A stretch of DNA of 64,000 nucleotides from Brevundimonas sp. Leaf363 (GTDB taxonomy: Bacteria; Pseudomonadota; Alphaproteobacteria; Caulobacterales; Caulobacteraceae), in the NCBI RefSeq assembly GCF_001424025.1, contig NZ_LMPZ01000002.1, forward strand, positions 1,168,702-1,232,701, in the 5' to 3' direction. Below are positions 34,625 to 43,824 of the stretch, piece after piece. The notes under the pieces are model-generated. The model searched no databases, was not told where the DNA came from, and worked only from the letters and a program-made list of their open reading frames with translations. The first letter of the stretch is position 1. Each line of letters opens with the position of its first letter. A program made the position numbers and the translations under genes.

Positions 34625-34772
34625 CACTTGTCCGTTTTCTATGGAAACTGTCAAGCGCCCGTCTCGAAACGCAACTCAGCCGGCCGCCTGACCGGATCAC
34701 TGTTTACTTATCGGCGATCACTTTGCAACCGCGAGCTTAGCGACGGCCCGTCCGGGTGAGGCTGGACAAACC

Positions 34773-35339
34773 TCAGGCCGAGAGCGCCAGGGCCTCTTCC
34801 ACAGAGCCGGCGACCTGCCACAGGCCGACCAGGTCAGCCGGGTTCATCCGCTCCTCGACGCTGTGGCGCATGTGGGCGAACAGGTCGTCCCAGTAGCCGT
34901 CGATGTTGAGGAAGATCACCGTCTTGGGATGCAGGTCCAGACGCTTCCACGACAGCACCTCGATCACCTCTTCCAGGGTCCCGATGCCGCCGGGCGCGAC
35001 CACGAAGGCGTCTGACTGGTCATACATCAGCTGCTTGCGCTCGTGCATGGAGGTGACGACCACGGTCTCGACCTCGTCGAACAGGCGCTCACGGCTGCGC
35101 AGGAAGCCCGGCATGATGCCGACGACCCGCCCGCCCGCGCCGTGCGCCGCCCGTGCCGCCGCGCCCATCAGGCCGACGCCGCCGCCGCCATAGACCAGCC
35201 GCCACCCGCGCACTGCCAGACCCTCCCCGAACGCCGCCGCCGCCTCGGCGTAGACCGGGCGCGCGCGGTCGGACGAACCGCAGAACAGGCAGACGGAACG
35301 GCCCTCGAACGGGGCGACGGCGAAGGCGGGCTGGGTCAT
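34773..35339 (-). CDS. LOG-family nucleotide 5'-monophosphate phosphoribohydrolase
   Basis: 188 residues. LOG enzymes release the base from (cytokinin) nucleoside monophosphates. The signature GGGGVGLMGA (51-60), the MHERK motif (98-102) and PGGIGTLEE (116-124) are all present. In bacteria the physiological substrate is often AMP or unknown. The ~190 bases downstream of it to the next gene hold no ORF, only the dyad and -35 element listed separately. Confidence 0.93.
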   Translation of the reverse strand: MTQPAFAVAPFEGRSVCLFCGSSDRARPVYAEAAAAFGEGLAVRGWRLVYGGGGVGLMGAAARAAHGAGGRVVGIMPGFLRSRERLFDEVETVVVTSMHERKQLMYDQSDAFVVAPGGIGTLEEVIEVLSWKRLDLHPKTVIFLNIDGYWDDLFAHMRHSVEERMNPADLVGLWQVAGSVEEALALSA

Positions 35340-35420
35340 GCGGGCTCGGAGAGGTCAGCGAGACAGGATCGTCGCGGTAAGCTAACGGTGGCCGGCAGCC
35401 ATAATGGCTCCGGAGTTCGG

Positions 35421-36194
35421 ATGAAACGTCCTATCGCGCTGACGACTGCGCTCGGCGCCGCCCTCTGCCTGACGCTGGCGGCTTGTGGACGCGGGGACGC
35501 GGAGGCGGACGCCAAGGGGGTCGAGCCGGACGCCTGGCCCTCGCCGCCGGCGGTTCGGGCGGTGCTGCTGGACGGCCGGACACTGGTGATCCGAGGGGTC
35601 AGTTCGCCGGCGGGTCGCGTGGTTCTGCGACAGGCGGCCGGCGAAGGCTTCGCCGTCACGGCCGACGACCAGGGCCGGTTCGAGATCCGTCTGCCGCGTC
35701 CGGCGGGCGACCTGATCCTGGCGCCGGAGCTGCAGATCGGTCAGGACGCCGCCGAGGCGCCCCAGACGCTGGTCGTGCTGGGGCAGGGCGCAGGGCCTGT
35801 CGCCCTGCTGCGACCCGGGCAGGCCGCGCAGCGGCTGAACGGCGGCGGCGCCCTCGGCGCGGTCGACAGCGACGGCGCGGTGCTGGTCGCCGGCGGACGG
35901 GCGCCGGCCGGATCGCCTGTCCAGATCGAGGCTGGGGGGCGTTCTTTGCAGGCCGTGGCGGATGCGACCGGTCATTGGACAGGGATGCTCGGGACCGTGA
36001 CGGGACCCCAGCGCATCGTCATCGACGGCCGGGGCTATGATTACCCCGGCGCGGTCAGCGCATCGGGCGGGGCGCCCGTTTCGATGCGCGCCGGGCAGGG
36101 CTGGCGAATCGTCTGGTCCTTGCCGGGCGGCTCCGGCCAGTCGACCTGGCTGCCGGACGTGAATGATTCACCGATCGTTAACCAAACCGGCTGA
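35421..36194 (+). CDS. Hypothetical lipoprotein
   Basis: 257 residues. Lipobox LAAC (Cys22) after a hydrophobic segment. The mature protein is strand-rich with a carboxypeptidase-regulatory-like first half (SSPAGRVVLRQAAGEGFAVT, ADDQGRFEIRLPRPAGD) and a second related unit (APAGSPVQIEAGGRSLQAVA, DATGHWTG). Such repeats are structural; no catalytic motif is seen. ATG at 35421 with CGGAG about 6 bases upstream. Followed by a strong intrinsic terminator. Confidence 0.78.
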   Translation: MKRPIALTTALGAALCLTLAACGRGDAEADAKGVEPDAWPSPPAVRAVLLDGRTLVIRGVSSPAGRVVLRQAAGEGFAVTADDQGRFEIRLPRPAGDLILAPELQIGQDAAEAPQTLVVLGQGAGPVALLRPGQAAQRLNGGGALGAVDSDGAVLVAGGRAPAGSPVQIEAGGRSLQAVADATGHWTGMLGTVTGPQRIVIDGRGYDYPGAVSASGGAPVSMRAGQGWRIVWSLPGGSGQSTWLPDVNDSPIVNQTG

Positions 36195-36243
36195 TTGATC
36201 GGGCGTCTTCTTCGAGGACACCCACCATCACCAAACCTGTTTC

Positions 36244-36269
36244 GCCCGGCGCCCGCGCCGGGCTTTTTT
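36244..36269 (+). terminator. Rho-independent terminator after the lipoprotein gene
   Basis: A perfect 9-base stem, GCCCGGCGC and GCGCCGGGC, with a 2-base loop as written (fewer closing pairs in practice), followed by six T (36264-36269). It lies 50 bases after the lipoprotein stop. Confidence 0.9.
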
Positions 36270-36318
36270 CTTGCCGATCCGGCAAGAGGCGCGCGTGACG
36301 ATGCCTGTGGAAGGCCGA

Positions 36319-36393
36319 TGGCTCCGCGGGTAGGATTCGAACCTACGACCAGCCGATTAACAGTCGGCTGCTCTACCACTGAGCTACCGCGGA
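36319..36393 (-). tRNA. tRNA-Asn (anticodon GTT)
   Basis: 75 bases including encoded CCA. The acceptor stem TCCGCGG pairs with CCGCGGA, the D-arm is GCTCAGTGGTAGAGC, the anticodon loop is CTGTTAA and the T-arm GGTTCGAATCC. All arms pair normally. Confidence 0.97.
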
Positions 36394-36471
36394 CCAGTGC
36401 TCGGGAGGCGGGCCTATAGCAGCGGGTCTTCGTGAAGCGCAACGGATAAACTTGAGGAAAGGGCGTCGTTC

Positions 36472-37293
36472 GTGACGGTCACCACCATCGATCGGCCGGA
36501 TGACCCGCGCATCGCCGCCTTTCGCGACATCCGCGAGCGCGACCTGACGGGCCGCGAGGGGCTGTTCATCGCCGAGGGCGCTGTGATCGTGCGGCAACTG
36601 GCGTCGTCCCACGCCCTGGCCGGGCCTCGCAGCCTGCTGCTGGCCGCAAACAGGGTCGAGGCCATGCGCGATGTGATCGAGGGGCTGGAGGGCCGGGCGC
36701 CCGTCTACGCCGCGGAGCAGGGTGTGCTGGATGCGATCGCCGGCTTCGCCCTGCATCGCGGCATCCTGGGGCTGGGTCAGCGGCCGCCGCGCCACGGCAT
36801 GCAGGCTGTTGTCCCCAGCGAGGCGGCGCCGGCCCTGGTGCTGGCGGCCAGCGGCATCGGCAACCACGACAACATGGGCGGCCTGTTTCGAAACGCCGCC
36901 GGCTTCGGCGCCGACGCTGTCGTGCTGGACGAACGCTGCTGCGACCCGTTCTACCGCAAGGCCATCCGCGTTTCGGCCGGGGCCGTGCTGCGAACGCCGA
37001 CGGCCTATGCGGGCTCGGCCGGCGCGATGGTGGAGGGGCTGATGGACCAGGGCTTCGAAGTCGTCGCCCTGACGCCCACCGGCGGCGAGCCCCTGTCGGA
37101 AATGATCGCCGCGCCGCGCACAGCCGTGCTGGTGGGATCGGAGGGGCCGGGGCTGGAGCGGCGCGTGATCGAGCGGTGCCGCGCGGTTTCGATCCCGATG
37201 GCCGCCGACTTCGATTCGCTGAACGTGGCCACGGCTGCGGCGCTGGCCCTGCACCACGTAGCGGCCGAGCGTAGCCGATCACCGGATCGTTAG
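36472..37293 (+). CDS. TrmH/SpoU-family RNA 2'-O-methyltransferase
   Basis: 273 residues from a GTG start. SPOUT-fold methyltransferase acting on tRNA or rRNA ribose. Motif 1 NHDNMGGLFRNAAGFG (about 127-142), motif 2 VLVGSEGPGLE and motif 3 DSLNVATAAALALH are all conserved. The N-terminal ~110 residues match the substrate-binding domain (REGLFIAEGAVIVRQL). Target nucleotide not assignable from sequence. A second SpoU gene at 52.5 kb is of a different subgroup. Confidence 0.9.
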   Translation: MTVTTIDRPDDPRIAAFRDIRERDLTGREGLFIAEGAVIVRQLASSHALAGPRSLLLAANRVEAMRDVIEGLEGRAPVYAAEQGVLDAIAGFALHRGILGLGQRPPRHGMQAVVPSEAAPALVLAASGIGNHDNMGGLFRNAAGFGADAVVLDERCCDPFYRKAIRVSAGAVLRTPTAYAGSAGAMVEGLMDQGFEVVALTPTGGEPLSEMIAAPRTAVLVGSEGPGLERRVIERCRAVSIPMAADFDSLNVATAAALALHHVAAERSRSPDR

Positions 37294-37372
37294 CGCGTTA
37301 ACGCATTATTCGCCTTGATGAATGGGCGGAATGTGGCAGCTTTGCGCCCTGTTTGCGTAACGGGGGCGTCGC

Positions 37373-37486
37373 ATGAACATTCTCAACTTTATCAGCCGCA
37401 ACGCGCGGGTCGCGGTGGTCGTGGCCATCGGCCTGGGCGCGCTCAGCGCCGCGGGCGCCATCGGCTGGCTGACCGCACCGGTCTAG
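37373..37486 (+). CDS. 37-residue single-helix membrane protein
   Basis: ATG at 37373, TAG at 37484-37486. The sequence begins MNILNFISRNARVAVV and is one hydrophobic helix (about 12-34) ending [13 protein letters not shown] run sits about 8 bases before the ATG. Positive N-terminus and hydrophobic core give an in-to-out helix. The GC-rich third positions in nearly all codons support coding. No family recognised. Confidence 0.6.
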   Translation: MNILNFISRNARVAVVVAIGLGALSAAGAIGWLTAPV

Positions 37487-37504
37487 TTTCCAAGAGAAGC
37501 GCGC

Positions 37505-37578
37505 TGGAGGCCTGACCCGGAATCGAACCGGGGTGCACGGATTTGCAGTCCGCTGCGTAACCACTCCGCCATCAGGCC
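37505..37578 (-). tRNA. tRNA-Cys (anticodon GCA)
   Basis: 74 bases including encoded CCA. Acceptor stem GGCCTGA pairs with TCAGGCC, discriminator T, anticodon loop CTGCAAA, T-arm GGTTCGATTCC. Regular cloverleaf. Confidence 0.97.
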
Positions 37579-37692
37579 GCCGAGACCCGAGAGGGCCGCG
37601 AAGGCGCGTCAGCTATCAGATCGGATTGTCGCCTGCAACGCGCGGTCCTATAAGCGGCGCCAATTCATTCGTTGACGCAGGATCGCCGCCCC

Positions 37693-38319
37693 ATGGACCA
37701 CGCCGCCGCCCGCAAGGTCATGGTGGACAGCCAGGTCCGGGTGAACGACGTCACCGACCGCGCGCTGCAGGCCGCTCTGCTGGACACGCCGCGCGAGCGT
37801 TTCTGCGCGGACGATCAGGCCTACGCCGCCTATGCCGAGGTCGCCCCGGTCATCGCCGGCGACCGCCGCCTGATGCAGGCCCGTGAAATCGGCAAGCTGT
37901 TGCAGGCCTGCGACGCGCGCGAGGGCGAAACCGCCCTGTGCATCGCCGCGCCCTACGCCGCGGCCGTGCTGGCCCGCATGGGCCTGTCGGTGACCGCCCA
38001 GGACACGGACGCCGTCTTCGCCGTGGCGGGGGAGGGGCTGGACGCCTCGAACGTCACGCGCGCGCCGGGGGACTTGGCCCAGCCGATCGGCCAGGACTGG
38101 GACCTGATCGTTTCGGAGTGCGCCGTCGCCGTTCGCCCCACCGCCTGGCTGCAGGCGCTGAAGGTCGGCGGCCGCCTGGCCGTGGTCGAGCGGCCCGGTC
38201 GCGTCGGCAAGGCCGTGCTGTACGTGCGGGGCCAGAGCGGTTTTTCGCGCAAGGAATTGTTCGATGCGGCGCCGTCGCTGCTGGCGGAACTGACGCCGGC
38301 CCCCACATTCGCGCTGTAA
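37693..38319 (+). CDS. PCMT-like protein without the SAM-binding motif
   Basis: 208 residues. The overall order is that of protein-L-isoaspartate O-methyltransferase: MVDSQVRVNDVTDRALQAAL, then TPRERFCADDQAYAAYAEV and LMQAREIGKLLQAC. However, motif I, normally a GxGxG SAM-binding loop, reads ALCIAAPYAAAVLARMG, with no glycine loop. The later IVSECAVAVRPTAWLQALK and GGRLAVVERPG blocks remain. It is probably not an active methyltransferase of the usual kind. ATG at 37693 chosen; an ATG at 37672 precedes it. It lies just upstream of tolC, same strand, so co-transcription is possible. Confidence 0.75.
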   Translation: MDHAAARKVMVDSQVRVNDVTDRALQAALLDTPRERFCADDQAYAAYAEVAPVIAGDRRLMQAREIGKLLQACDAREGETALCIAAPYAAAVLARMGLSVTAQDTDAVFAVAGEGLDASNVTRAPGDLAQPIGQDWDLIVSECAVAVRPTAWLQALKVGGRLAVVERPGRVGKAVLYVRGQSGFSRKELFDAAPSLLAELTPAPTFAL

Positions 38320-38329
38320 GGCGAGAAAC

Positions 38330-38397
38330 GCGACGCCGTCCGCGACGGATTTGCGCGCGCGCCGCGTGAATAAAACTTAACTGGCGTACGGCGTCGC
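38330..38397. promoter_or_regulatory. 10-bp inverted repeat in the tolC leader region
   Basis: GCGACGCCGT (38330-38339) and ACGGCGTCGC (38388-38397) are exact inverted repeats 48 bases apart, in the 138-base spacer upstream of tolC. They could be paired operator half-sites or the base of a long leader hairpin; no regulator is indicated. Confidence 0.35.
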
Positions 38398-38457
38398 CTT
38401 CTCCCATCACGCCGCACAGTGGGATGGCGCGTCTGCGGCGCGCGACAGGATATTCAG

Positions 38458-40002
38458 ATGCTCATTCGTTCGCGCGCGCTGGCTTCGGTCGCTCTGGTCG
38501 CCCTGGCGGCGACGGCTGTCGGGACGCCGGCATTCGCCGAATCGCTGCAGGACGCCATCGCCCTGGCGTACCAGACCAACCCCACCGTCCTGGCCCAGCG
38601 CGCCAACCAGCGCGCCCTGGACGAGAGCGTCGTTCAGGCCCGCAGCGGCCTGCGCCCCACCGTCAGCGTGTCCAGCAGCGCGGGCTACAGCCGCAGCGAC
38701 TATCCCGACTCGACCACCCTCACCGATCTGGACGGCGACGGCATTCCCGAGACGTCGGTGACCGTCCCGGCCGGCTCGACCGACAACACCTCGGGCAGCG
38801 TCGGCGTCAGCCTGAGCCAGAACATCTGGACCGCCGGGCGCACGGCCCTGGGCATCAACGCCGCTCAGGCCAACGTCCTGGCCGGGCGCGAGAACCTGCG
38901 CGACATCGAGCAGTCGGTCCTGGTCTCGGTCATCCAGGCCTATGTCGTGGTCATTCGCGACATGGAGATCCTGCGCATCCGTCAGGAAAACCTGGGCGTG
39001 CTGCAACGCCAGCTGGACGAATCCAGCGCCCGTTTCGAAGTGGGCGAGATCACCCGCACCGACGTGGCCCAGTCCGAGGCCCGCCTGGCCCAGTCTGAAG
39101 CCGATCTGGCCAGCGCCCAGGCCCAGCTGTCGTCCTCGCGCGCCAGCTACGCCGCCATCATCGGCCAGGCGCCGACCGATCTGGTCGCGCCGCCTGCCTT
39201 GCCGGGCGTTCCCACCGACTTCGACGCCGCGCTGGACGTCGCCCTGGCCGAGAACCCGGGCGTTCGCGCCGCCGGCTATCAGCTGCAGGCCGCCGAGGCC
39301 GGCGTAGCGCAGGCGCGCGCCGAGTATCTGCCCAGCGCCCGTCTGTCCGCCTCCTACGGCGGCTCGACCTCCAGCCTGTCCAACCTGGATGAACTGGCCG
39401 ATCGCCGCAGCTTCTCGACCACCGCCTCCATCTCGGTGCCGATCTTCACGGGCGGCCTGAATCGCTCGCGCGTCGCCCAGGCGCTGGAACAGGCCAACGC
39501 CGCCCAGATCGGCGTCGAGGGCCAGCGCCGGACCGTGCTGCAGGAAACCTCCAGCGCCTTCGCACAGGTCGCGTCCAGCCGCTCGACGGTCGCAGCCGGA
39601 GAGGAAGCCGTCCGCGCCGCCACCGTCGCCGCCGAGGGGGTCCGCCAGGAAGCGCAGGTGGGCCTGCGCACCACGCTGGACGTGCTGAACCAGGAACTGG
39701 AGCTGCGCAGCGCCCAGGTCACCCTGGCCAGCGCCCGCGCCAACGAATACGTCGCCCAGGCTCAGTTGCTGGCCGCCATGGGCCGTCTGGACGGCCCGAC
39801 CTTGGCGCCGTCGGTCGAGCGCTATGACCCGGCCGCCAACTACGATCGCGTCCAGTATCGCGGCGCCCTGCCGTGGGACGGCATCGTCGAGGCGATCGAC
39901 CGGATCGCCGCCCCGCCGATCGTTCCGGCCAACGACGCCGTCGACGCCCCCGTCGACGCCCAGCTGAAGAGCGAAGTCATCCAGACGGCGCCGCGCAACT
40001 GA
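38458..40002 (+). CDS. tolC: TolC-family outer-membrane efflux protein
   Basis: 514 residues. Forms the outer-membrane/periplasmic tunnel for RND pumps and type I secretion. Signal peptide about 1-27 (ending AFAES). The duplicated helical-barrel pattern is clear: SLQDAIALAYQTNPTVLAQR, then LRDIEQSVLVSVIQAYVVVI, EVGEITRTDVAQSEARLAQS, and in the second half VGLRTTLDVLNQELELRSAQ. The C-terminal ~60 residues are a Pro/Ala-rich tail. It could serve the RND pump at 16-20 kb, which lacks its own channel, and also the S-layer type I exporter typical of Caulobacter relatives. Confidence 0.95.
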   Translation: MLIRSRALASVALVALAATAVGTPAFAESLQDAIALAYQTNPTVLAQRANQRALDESVVQARSGLRPTVSVSSSAGYSRSDYPDSTTLTDLDGDGIPETSVTVPAGSTDNTSGSVGVSLSQNIWTAGRTALGINAAQANVLAGRENLRDIEQSVLVSVIQAYVVVIRDMEILRIRQENLGVLQRQLDESSARFEVGEITRTDVAQSEARLAQSEADLASAQAQLSSSRASYAAIIGQAPTDLVAPPALPGVPTDFDAALDVALAENPGVRAAGYQLQAAEAGVAQARAEYLPSARLSASYGGSTSSLSNLDELADRRSFSTTASISVPIFTGGLNRSRVAQALEQANAAQIGVEGQRRTVLQETSSAFAQVASSRSTVAAGEEAVRAATVAAEGVRQEAQVGLRTTLDVLNQELELRSAQVTLASARANEYVAQAQLLAAMGRLDGPTLAPSVERYDPAANYDRVQYRGALPWDGIVEAIDRIAAPPIVPANDAVDAPVDAQLKSEVIQTAPRN

Positions 40003-40180
40003 GCGGGCCGGACTTAACCAAGCGGGCGAAAAACGCCCGTTGATTCCGGCGAAGGTAGATGCGACGACGTCTGACAGGGGGCGGTCCGTCGCTGGTTCGC
40101 CTCAAGATGAAGCCCGACACGCCTCTTTGCGTTTTCTGGCGGACCCACTTGACCACGGCTTATTCGACCAAGGCTCGCGC

Positions 40181-40798
40181 ATGACCGACCAGCCCGCCCA
40201 GGAACCCACCATGGAGGAAATCCTGGCGTCGATTCGCCGGATCATCTCCGAGGACGAGGCCCCGGCCGAAACCGCGCCGGCCGCCGCCGCGCCTGAGCCC
40301 GAACCGTCGCCCGCCTTGATGGACGAGACGCCGTCGGTTCAGACCGCGCAGGCTCCCGAGGAAGACGTCCTGGAGCTGACCGACCGGTTCTCGCCGGCGA
40401 CCGAAACCATCGGCGATCTGGACGTCAGCCCGGCCGAACCGGAACCGGCGCCCGAGCCCTTCCCGGAAGAGCCGAGCCAATCTTATTTTGCGCCGGAAGA
40501 GCCCGTGACCGCCACGCCCGAACACCCGTCGATCCCGACGCCGTCGTCCAGCTATGACTCGCTGGTCGGCGACGGCCCCGCCGCCAGCGCCGCCAGCGCG
40601 TTCGCGGGCCTCGCCGCCTCGTTCCGCAAGCCTGAGCCGGTGGAAATCGCGTCGGGCGGCGTCGGCCCGACCATCGACGATCTGGCCCGCCAGCTGCTGC
40701 GCCCGCTGCTGAAGGAATGGCTGGACGCCAACCTGCCCGGCATCGTCGAGGCGGCGGTCAAGAAGGAAGTCGAGCGCATCGCGCGCAACGCCGGCTAG
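40181..40798 (+). CDS. popZ: Polar organising protein PopZ (DUF2497)
   Basis: 205 residues. PopZ self-assembles at cell poles and anchors the chromosome through ParB. The N-terminal interaction region QEPTMEEILASIRRIISEDE is intact (about 6-25), and the C-terminal multimerisation helices carry DLARQLLRPLLKEWLDANLP and VEAAVKKEVERIARN (about 165-205). The middle (28-150) is a disordered acidic, Pro-rich linker (repeated EPEP, PEEP), longer than in Caulobacter crescentus (177-residue protein). ATG at 40181; the upstream extension is not family-like. Confidence 0.95.
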   Translation: MTDQPAQEPTMEEILASIRRIISEDEAPAETAPAAAAPEPEPSPALMDETPSVQTAQAPEEDVLELTDRFSPATETIGDLDVSPAEPEPAPEPFPEEPSQSYFAPEEPVTATPEHPSIPTPSSSYDSLVGDGPAASAASAFAGLAASFRKPEPVEIASGGVGPTIDDLARQLLRPLLKEWLDANLPGIVEAAVKKEVERIARNAG

Positions 40799-40828
40799 CT
40801 CTGGACCGTACGACCCACTAGATCACCA

Positions 40829-40858
40829 GGGGCGGCTCCGGACGGGGCCGCCCCTTTT
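40829..40858 (+). terminator. Rho-independent terminator after popZ
   Basis: Stem GGGGCGGC and GCCGCCCC with a 10-base loop, followed by TTTT. Lies 30 bases after the popZ stop. Confidence 0.8.
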
Positions 40859-40865
40859 GCTTACT

Positions 40866-41000
40866 TTCGTCATCCCCCGACTTGATCGGGGGACGAGGCG
40901 GCGCCGAAGGCGATCTTGCCGCCGGCATCGCACTAGACACCTTCGCGCTCTCGCGCGCCGCCTTGTCCCCCGGTCCGTTGCGCGGCCGGAGGATGACGAA
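40866..41000. repeat. Imperfect inverted-repeat element between popZ and valS
   Basis: The left arm begins TTCGTCATCC at 40866 and the right arm ends with its complement GGATGACGAA at 41000. Inside, GGGGGACGAGGCGGCGC on the left matches the reverse complement of the right arm (GGGGGACAAGGCGGCGC) with one change. The left arm also has the small palindrome CCCCCGA-CTTGA-TCGGGGG. No ORF is credible. It lies 28 bases before valS. Confidence 0.7.
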
Positions 41001-41028
41001 TGAAGATTGCACCACCTGAGACGACCCC

Positions 41029-43824
41029 ATGCTTGAGAAGACCTTCGAACCCCAGGCCGCCGAGCCCCGCCTCTATGCGCAGTGGGAGGCGTCGGGCCTG
41101 TTCGCGCCGCGGACGGAAGGCGCGCAGGGCGCCTATTCGATCGTCATTCCGCCCCCGAACGTCACCGGCAGCCTGCACATTGGGCATGCGCTGAACAACA
41201 CGCTGCAAGACATCCTGGCCCGCTACCACCGCATGAAGGGCAAGGCGGTGCTGTGGCTGCCGGGCACGGACCACGCCGGCATCGCTACCCAGATGGTGGT
41301 CGAGCGTCAGCTGGCCGCCGCCGGCAACGCCGGTCGCCGCGACATGGGCCGTGAGGCCTTTATCGAAAAGGTCTGGGACTGGAAGGCCGAGAGTGGCGGG
41401 ACCATCGTGCGTCAGCTGCGCCGCCTGGGCGCGTCCTGCGACTGGTCGCGCGAGCGCTTCACCCTGGACGAGGGGCTGAACGCCGCCGTCCGCAAGGTCT
41501 TCGTGCAGTTGCACCGCGAGGGGCTGATCTACCGCGACAAGCGGCTGGTGAACTGGGACCCGCATTTCCAGACCGCCATTTCGGACCTGGAGGTCGAGCA
41601 ACGTGAGGTCGACGGCGCCTATTGGCACTTCGCCTATCCGCTGGCGGACGGCGTCACCTACAAGCACCCCGTCGCGTTCGATGACGAGGGCAAGGCGACC
41701 GAGTTCGAGACCCGCGACTATATCGTCGTCGCCACCACCCGGCCCGAAACCATGTTGGGCGACACGGGCGTGGCGGTGCACCCGCATGACGAACGCTATG
41801 CCGGGCTGGTCGGCAAGTCGGTCGTGCTGCCGATCACCGGCCGCCGCATCCCCATCGTCGCCGACGACTACGCCGATCCGACCAAGGGCTCGGGCGCGGT
41901 GAAGATCACCCCGGCGCACGACTTCAATGACTTCCAGGTGGGCAAGCGGGCGGGGCTGCCGTCGATCAACATATTGAACCAGTTCGGGGCCATCCTCGAC
42001 TGGAAGGACACGCCCACCGGCCTGGACGAAACCCAGGACCAGTTCGAAGCAGAGACGCCCGAGTTCGTCGTCGCCTCGATCCCCGCCGAACTGCGCGGCC
42101 TAGACCGTTTCGCGGCTCGGAAGGCCATCGTCGCCCGCGCCGAGGAAGAGGGCTGGCTGAAGGAGATCGAGAAGACGAAGCACGTCGTTCCGCACGGCGA
42201 CCGCTCGGGCGTGGTCATCGAGCCTTGGCTGACGGACCAGTGGTACGTCGACGCCCACACCCTGGCCCAGCCGGCGCTGCGGGCCGTGGAGCAGGGCGAC
42301 ACGCTGTTCGAGCCGAAGTCGTACGAGAAGATCTACTTCGAATGGCTGCGCAACATCGAGCCGTGGTGCATCAGCCGCCAGCTCTGGTGGGGCCACCGGA
42401 TCCCCGCCTGGTACGGTCCGAATGGCGAGATCTATGTGGCCGAGACCGAGGAAGACGCCCGCGAGCAGGCGATGGCGGACTACGGGTCCGAGGTCGCCCT
42501 GACCCAGGACGAGGACGTCCTCGACACCTGGTTCTCGTCCGCCCTGTGGCCGTTCTCGACTATGGGCTGGCCCGAAAAGACCGAGGATCTGGAGCGCTTC
42601 TATCCGACCAGCGATCTGGTGACGGCGGCGGACATCATCTTCTTCTGGGTCGCCCGGATGATGATGATGGGCCTGCACTTCATGGACGGCGAAGTCCCCT
42701 TCAAGCGGGTCATCATCAACGGCCTGGTCCGCGACGAGAAGGGCCAGAAGATGAGCAAGTCCAAGGGGAACGTCATCGACCCCCTGGGCATCATCGACGA
42801 GCTGGGCGCTGACCCGCTGCGCTTCACCATGGCCATCCTGTCGGGCACGCGCGACATCAAGTTGTCGAAGCAACGCATTGAAGGATATCGCAACTTCGGC
42901 ACCAAGCTATGGAACGCCGCCCGCTTCAGCCAGATGAACGAGGCGCGCCGCATCGAGGGCTTCGACCCCGTCACGGTCGAGCAGACCATCAATCGCTGGA
43001 TCCGCGGCGAGCTGACCAAGGCCGAACGCGCCGTGTCCGAGGCGATCGAAGGCGGCCGGTTCGACGACGCGGCGGGGGCTCTGTACCGCTTCGTCTGGAA
43101 CGTCTTCTGCGACTGGTATCTGGAGCTGGCCAAGCCGGTCTTCAGCGGGGCCGACGAGGCCGCCAAGGCCGAGACGCGGGCCATGACGGCCTGGACCCTG
43201 GACCAGACGCTGAAGCTGCTGCACCCGGTCATGCCCTTCATCACCGAGGAGCTGTGGGCCGAGCTGGGCAGGGAGGGTCCGGCTCGCGAAGGCCTGCTGA
43301 TCGGCGCCGAATGGCCGGTGCTGCCGGACAGCTTCATCGACGCGGCGGCCGAGGCCGAGATCGGTTGGCTGGTCGATCTGGTCGGCGAGGTCCGGGGTCT
43401 GCGCGCCGAGATGAACGTGCCGCCGGGCGCCAAGCCGCCGCTAACCTTCGTCGCGCCGGATGCGGTTACGGCCGCACGGATCGCCCGCCACCGCGACCTG
43501 ATCCTGACCCTGGCCCGCGTGTCCGACATCGCCACGGCGGCGACGGCGCCCGAAGGGGCGGTGACCTTCGTTTCGGGCGGCGCGACCGCGGCCCTGTCGC
43601 TGGCGGGCATCATCGATCTGACCGCCGAACGCGCGCGACTGGCCAAGGAAATCGCCGCCTTCGACAGCGATATCGGCCACGTCATGAAGAAGCTGGGCAA
43701 CCCCAACTTCGTCGAGCGCGCGGCCCCCGCCGTCATCGAAGAACAGCGCGCCAAGCTGGCCGAGGCCGAGGCGGGCAAGGCGCGGCTTCAGGCGGCGCTG
43801 GCGCGGATCGAGGCCCTGGCGTGA
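41029..43824 (+). CDS. valS: Valyl-tRNA synthetase
   Basis: 931 residues. Class I aminoacyl-tRNA synthetase charging tRNA-Val. HIGH motif is HIGH ([16 protein letters not shown]), KMSKS motif is present ([15 protein letters not shown]). The editing domain includes [19 protein letters not shown]-terminal coiled coil (about 870-930, [20 protein letters not shown]) is typical. The tlyA start overlaps its stop (GTGA), so the two are co-transcribed. Confidence 0.98.
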   Translation: MLEKTFEPQAAEPRLYAQWEASGLFAPRTEGAQGAYSIVIPPPNVTGSLHIGHALNNTLQDILARYHRMKGKAVLWLPGTDHAGIATQMVVERQLAAAGNAGRRDMGREAFIEKVWDWKAESGGTIVRQLRRLGASCDWSRERFTLDEGLNAAVRKVFVQLHREGLIYRDKRLVNWDPHFQTAISDLEVEQREVDGAYWHFAYPLADGVTYKHPVAFDDEGKATEFETRDYIVVATTRPETMLGDTGVAVHPHDERYAGLVGKSVVLPITGRRIPIVADDYADPTKGSGAVKITPAHDFNDFQVGKRAGLPSINILNQFGAILDWKDTPTGLDETQDQFEAETPEFVVASIPAELRGLDRFAARKAIVARAEEEGWLKEIEKTKHVVPHGDRSGVVIEPWLTDQWYVDAHTLAQPALRAVEQGDTLFEPKSYEKIYFEWLRNIEPWCISRQLWWGHRIPAWYGPNGEIYVAETEEDAREQAMADYGSEVALTQDEDVLDTWFSSALWPFSTMGWPEKTEDLERFYPTSDLVTAADIIFFWVARMMMMGLHFMDGEVPFKRVIINGLVRDEKGQKMSKSKGNVIDPLGIIDELGADPLRFTMAILSGTRDIKLSKQRIEGYRNFGTKLWNAARFSQMNEARRIEGFDPVTVEQTINRWIRGELTKAERAVSEAIEGGRFDDAAGALYRFVWNVFCDWYLELAKPVFSGADEAAKAETRAMTAWTLDQTLKLLHPVMPFITEELWAELGREGPAREGLLIGAEWPVLPDSFIDAAAEAEIGWLVDLVGEVRGLRAEMNVPPGAKPPLTFVAPDAVTAARIARHRDLILTLARVSDIATAATAPEGAVTFVSGGATAALSLAGIIDLTAERARLAKEIAAFDSDIGHVMKKLGNPNFVERAAPAVIEEQRAKLAEAEAGKARLQAALARIEALA

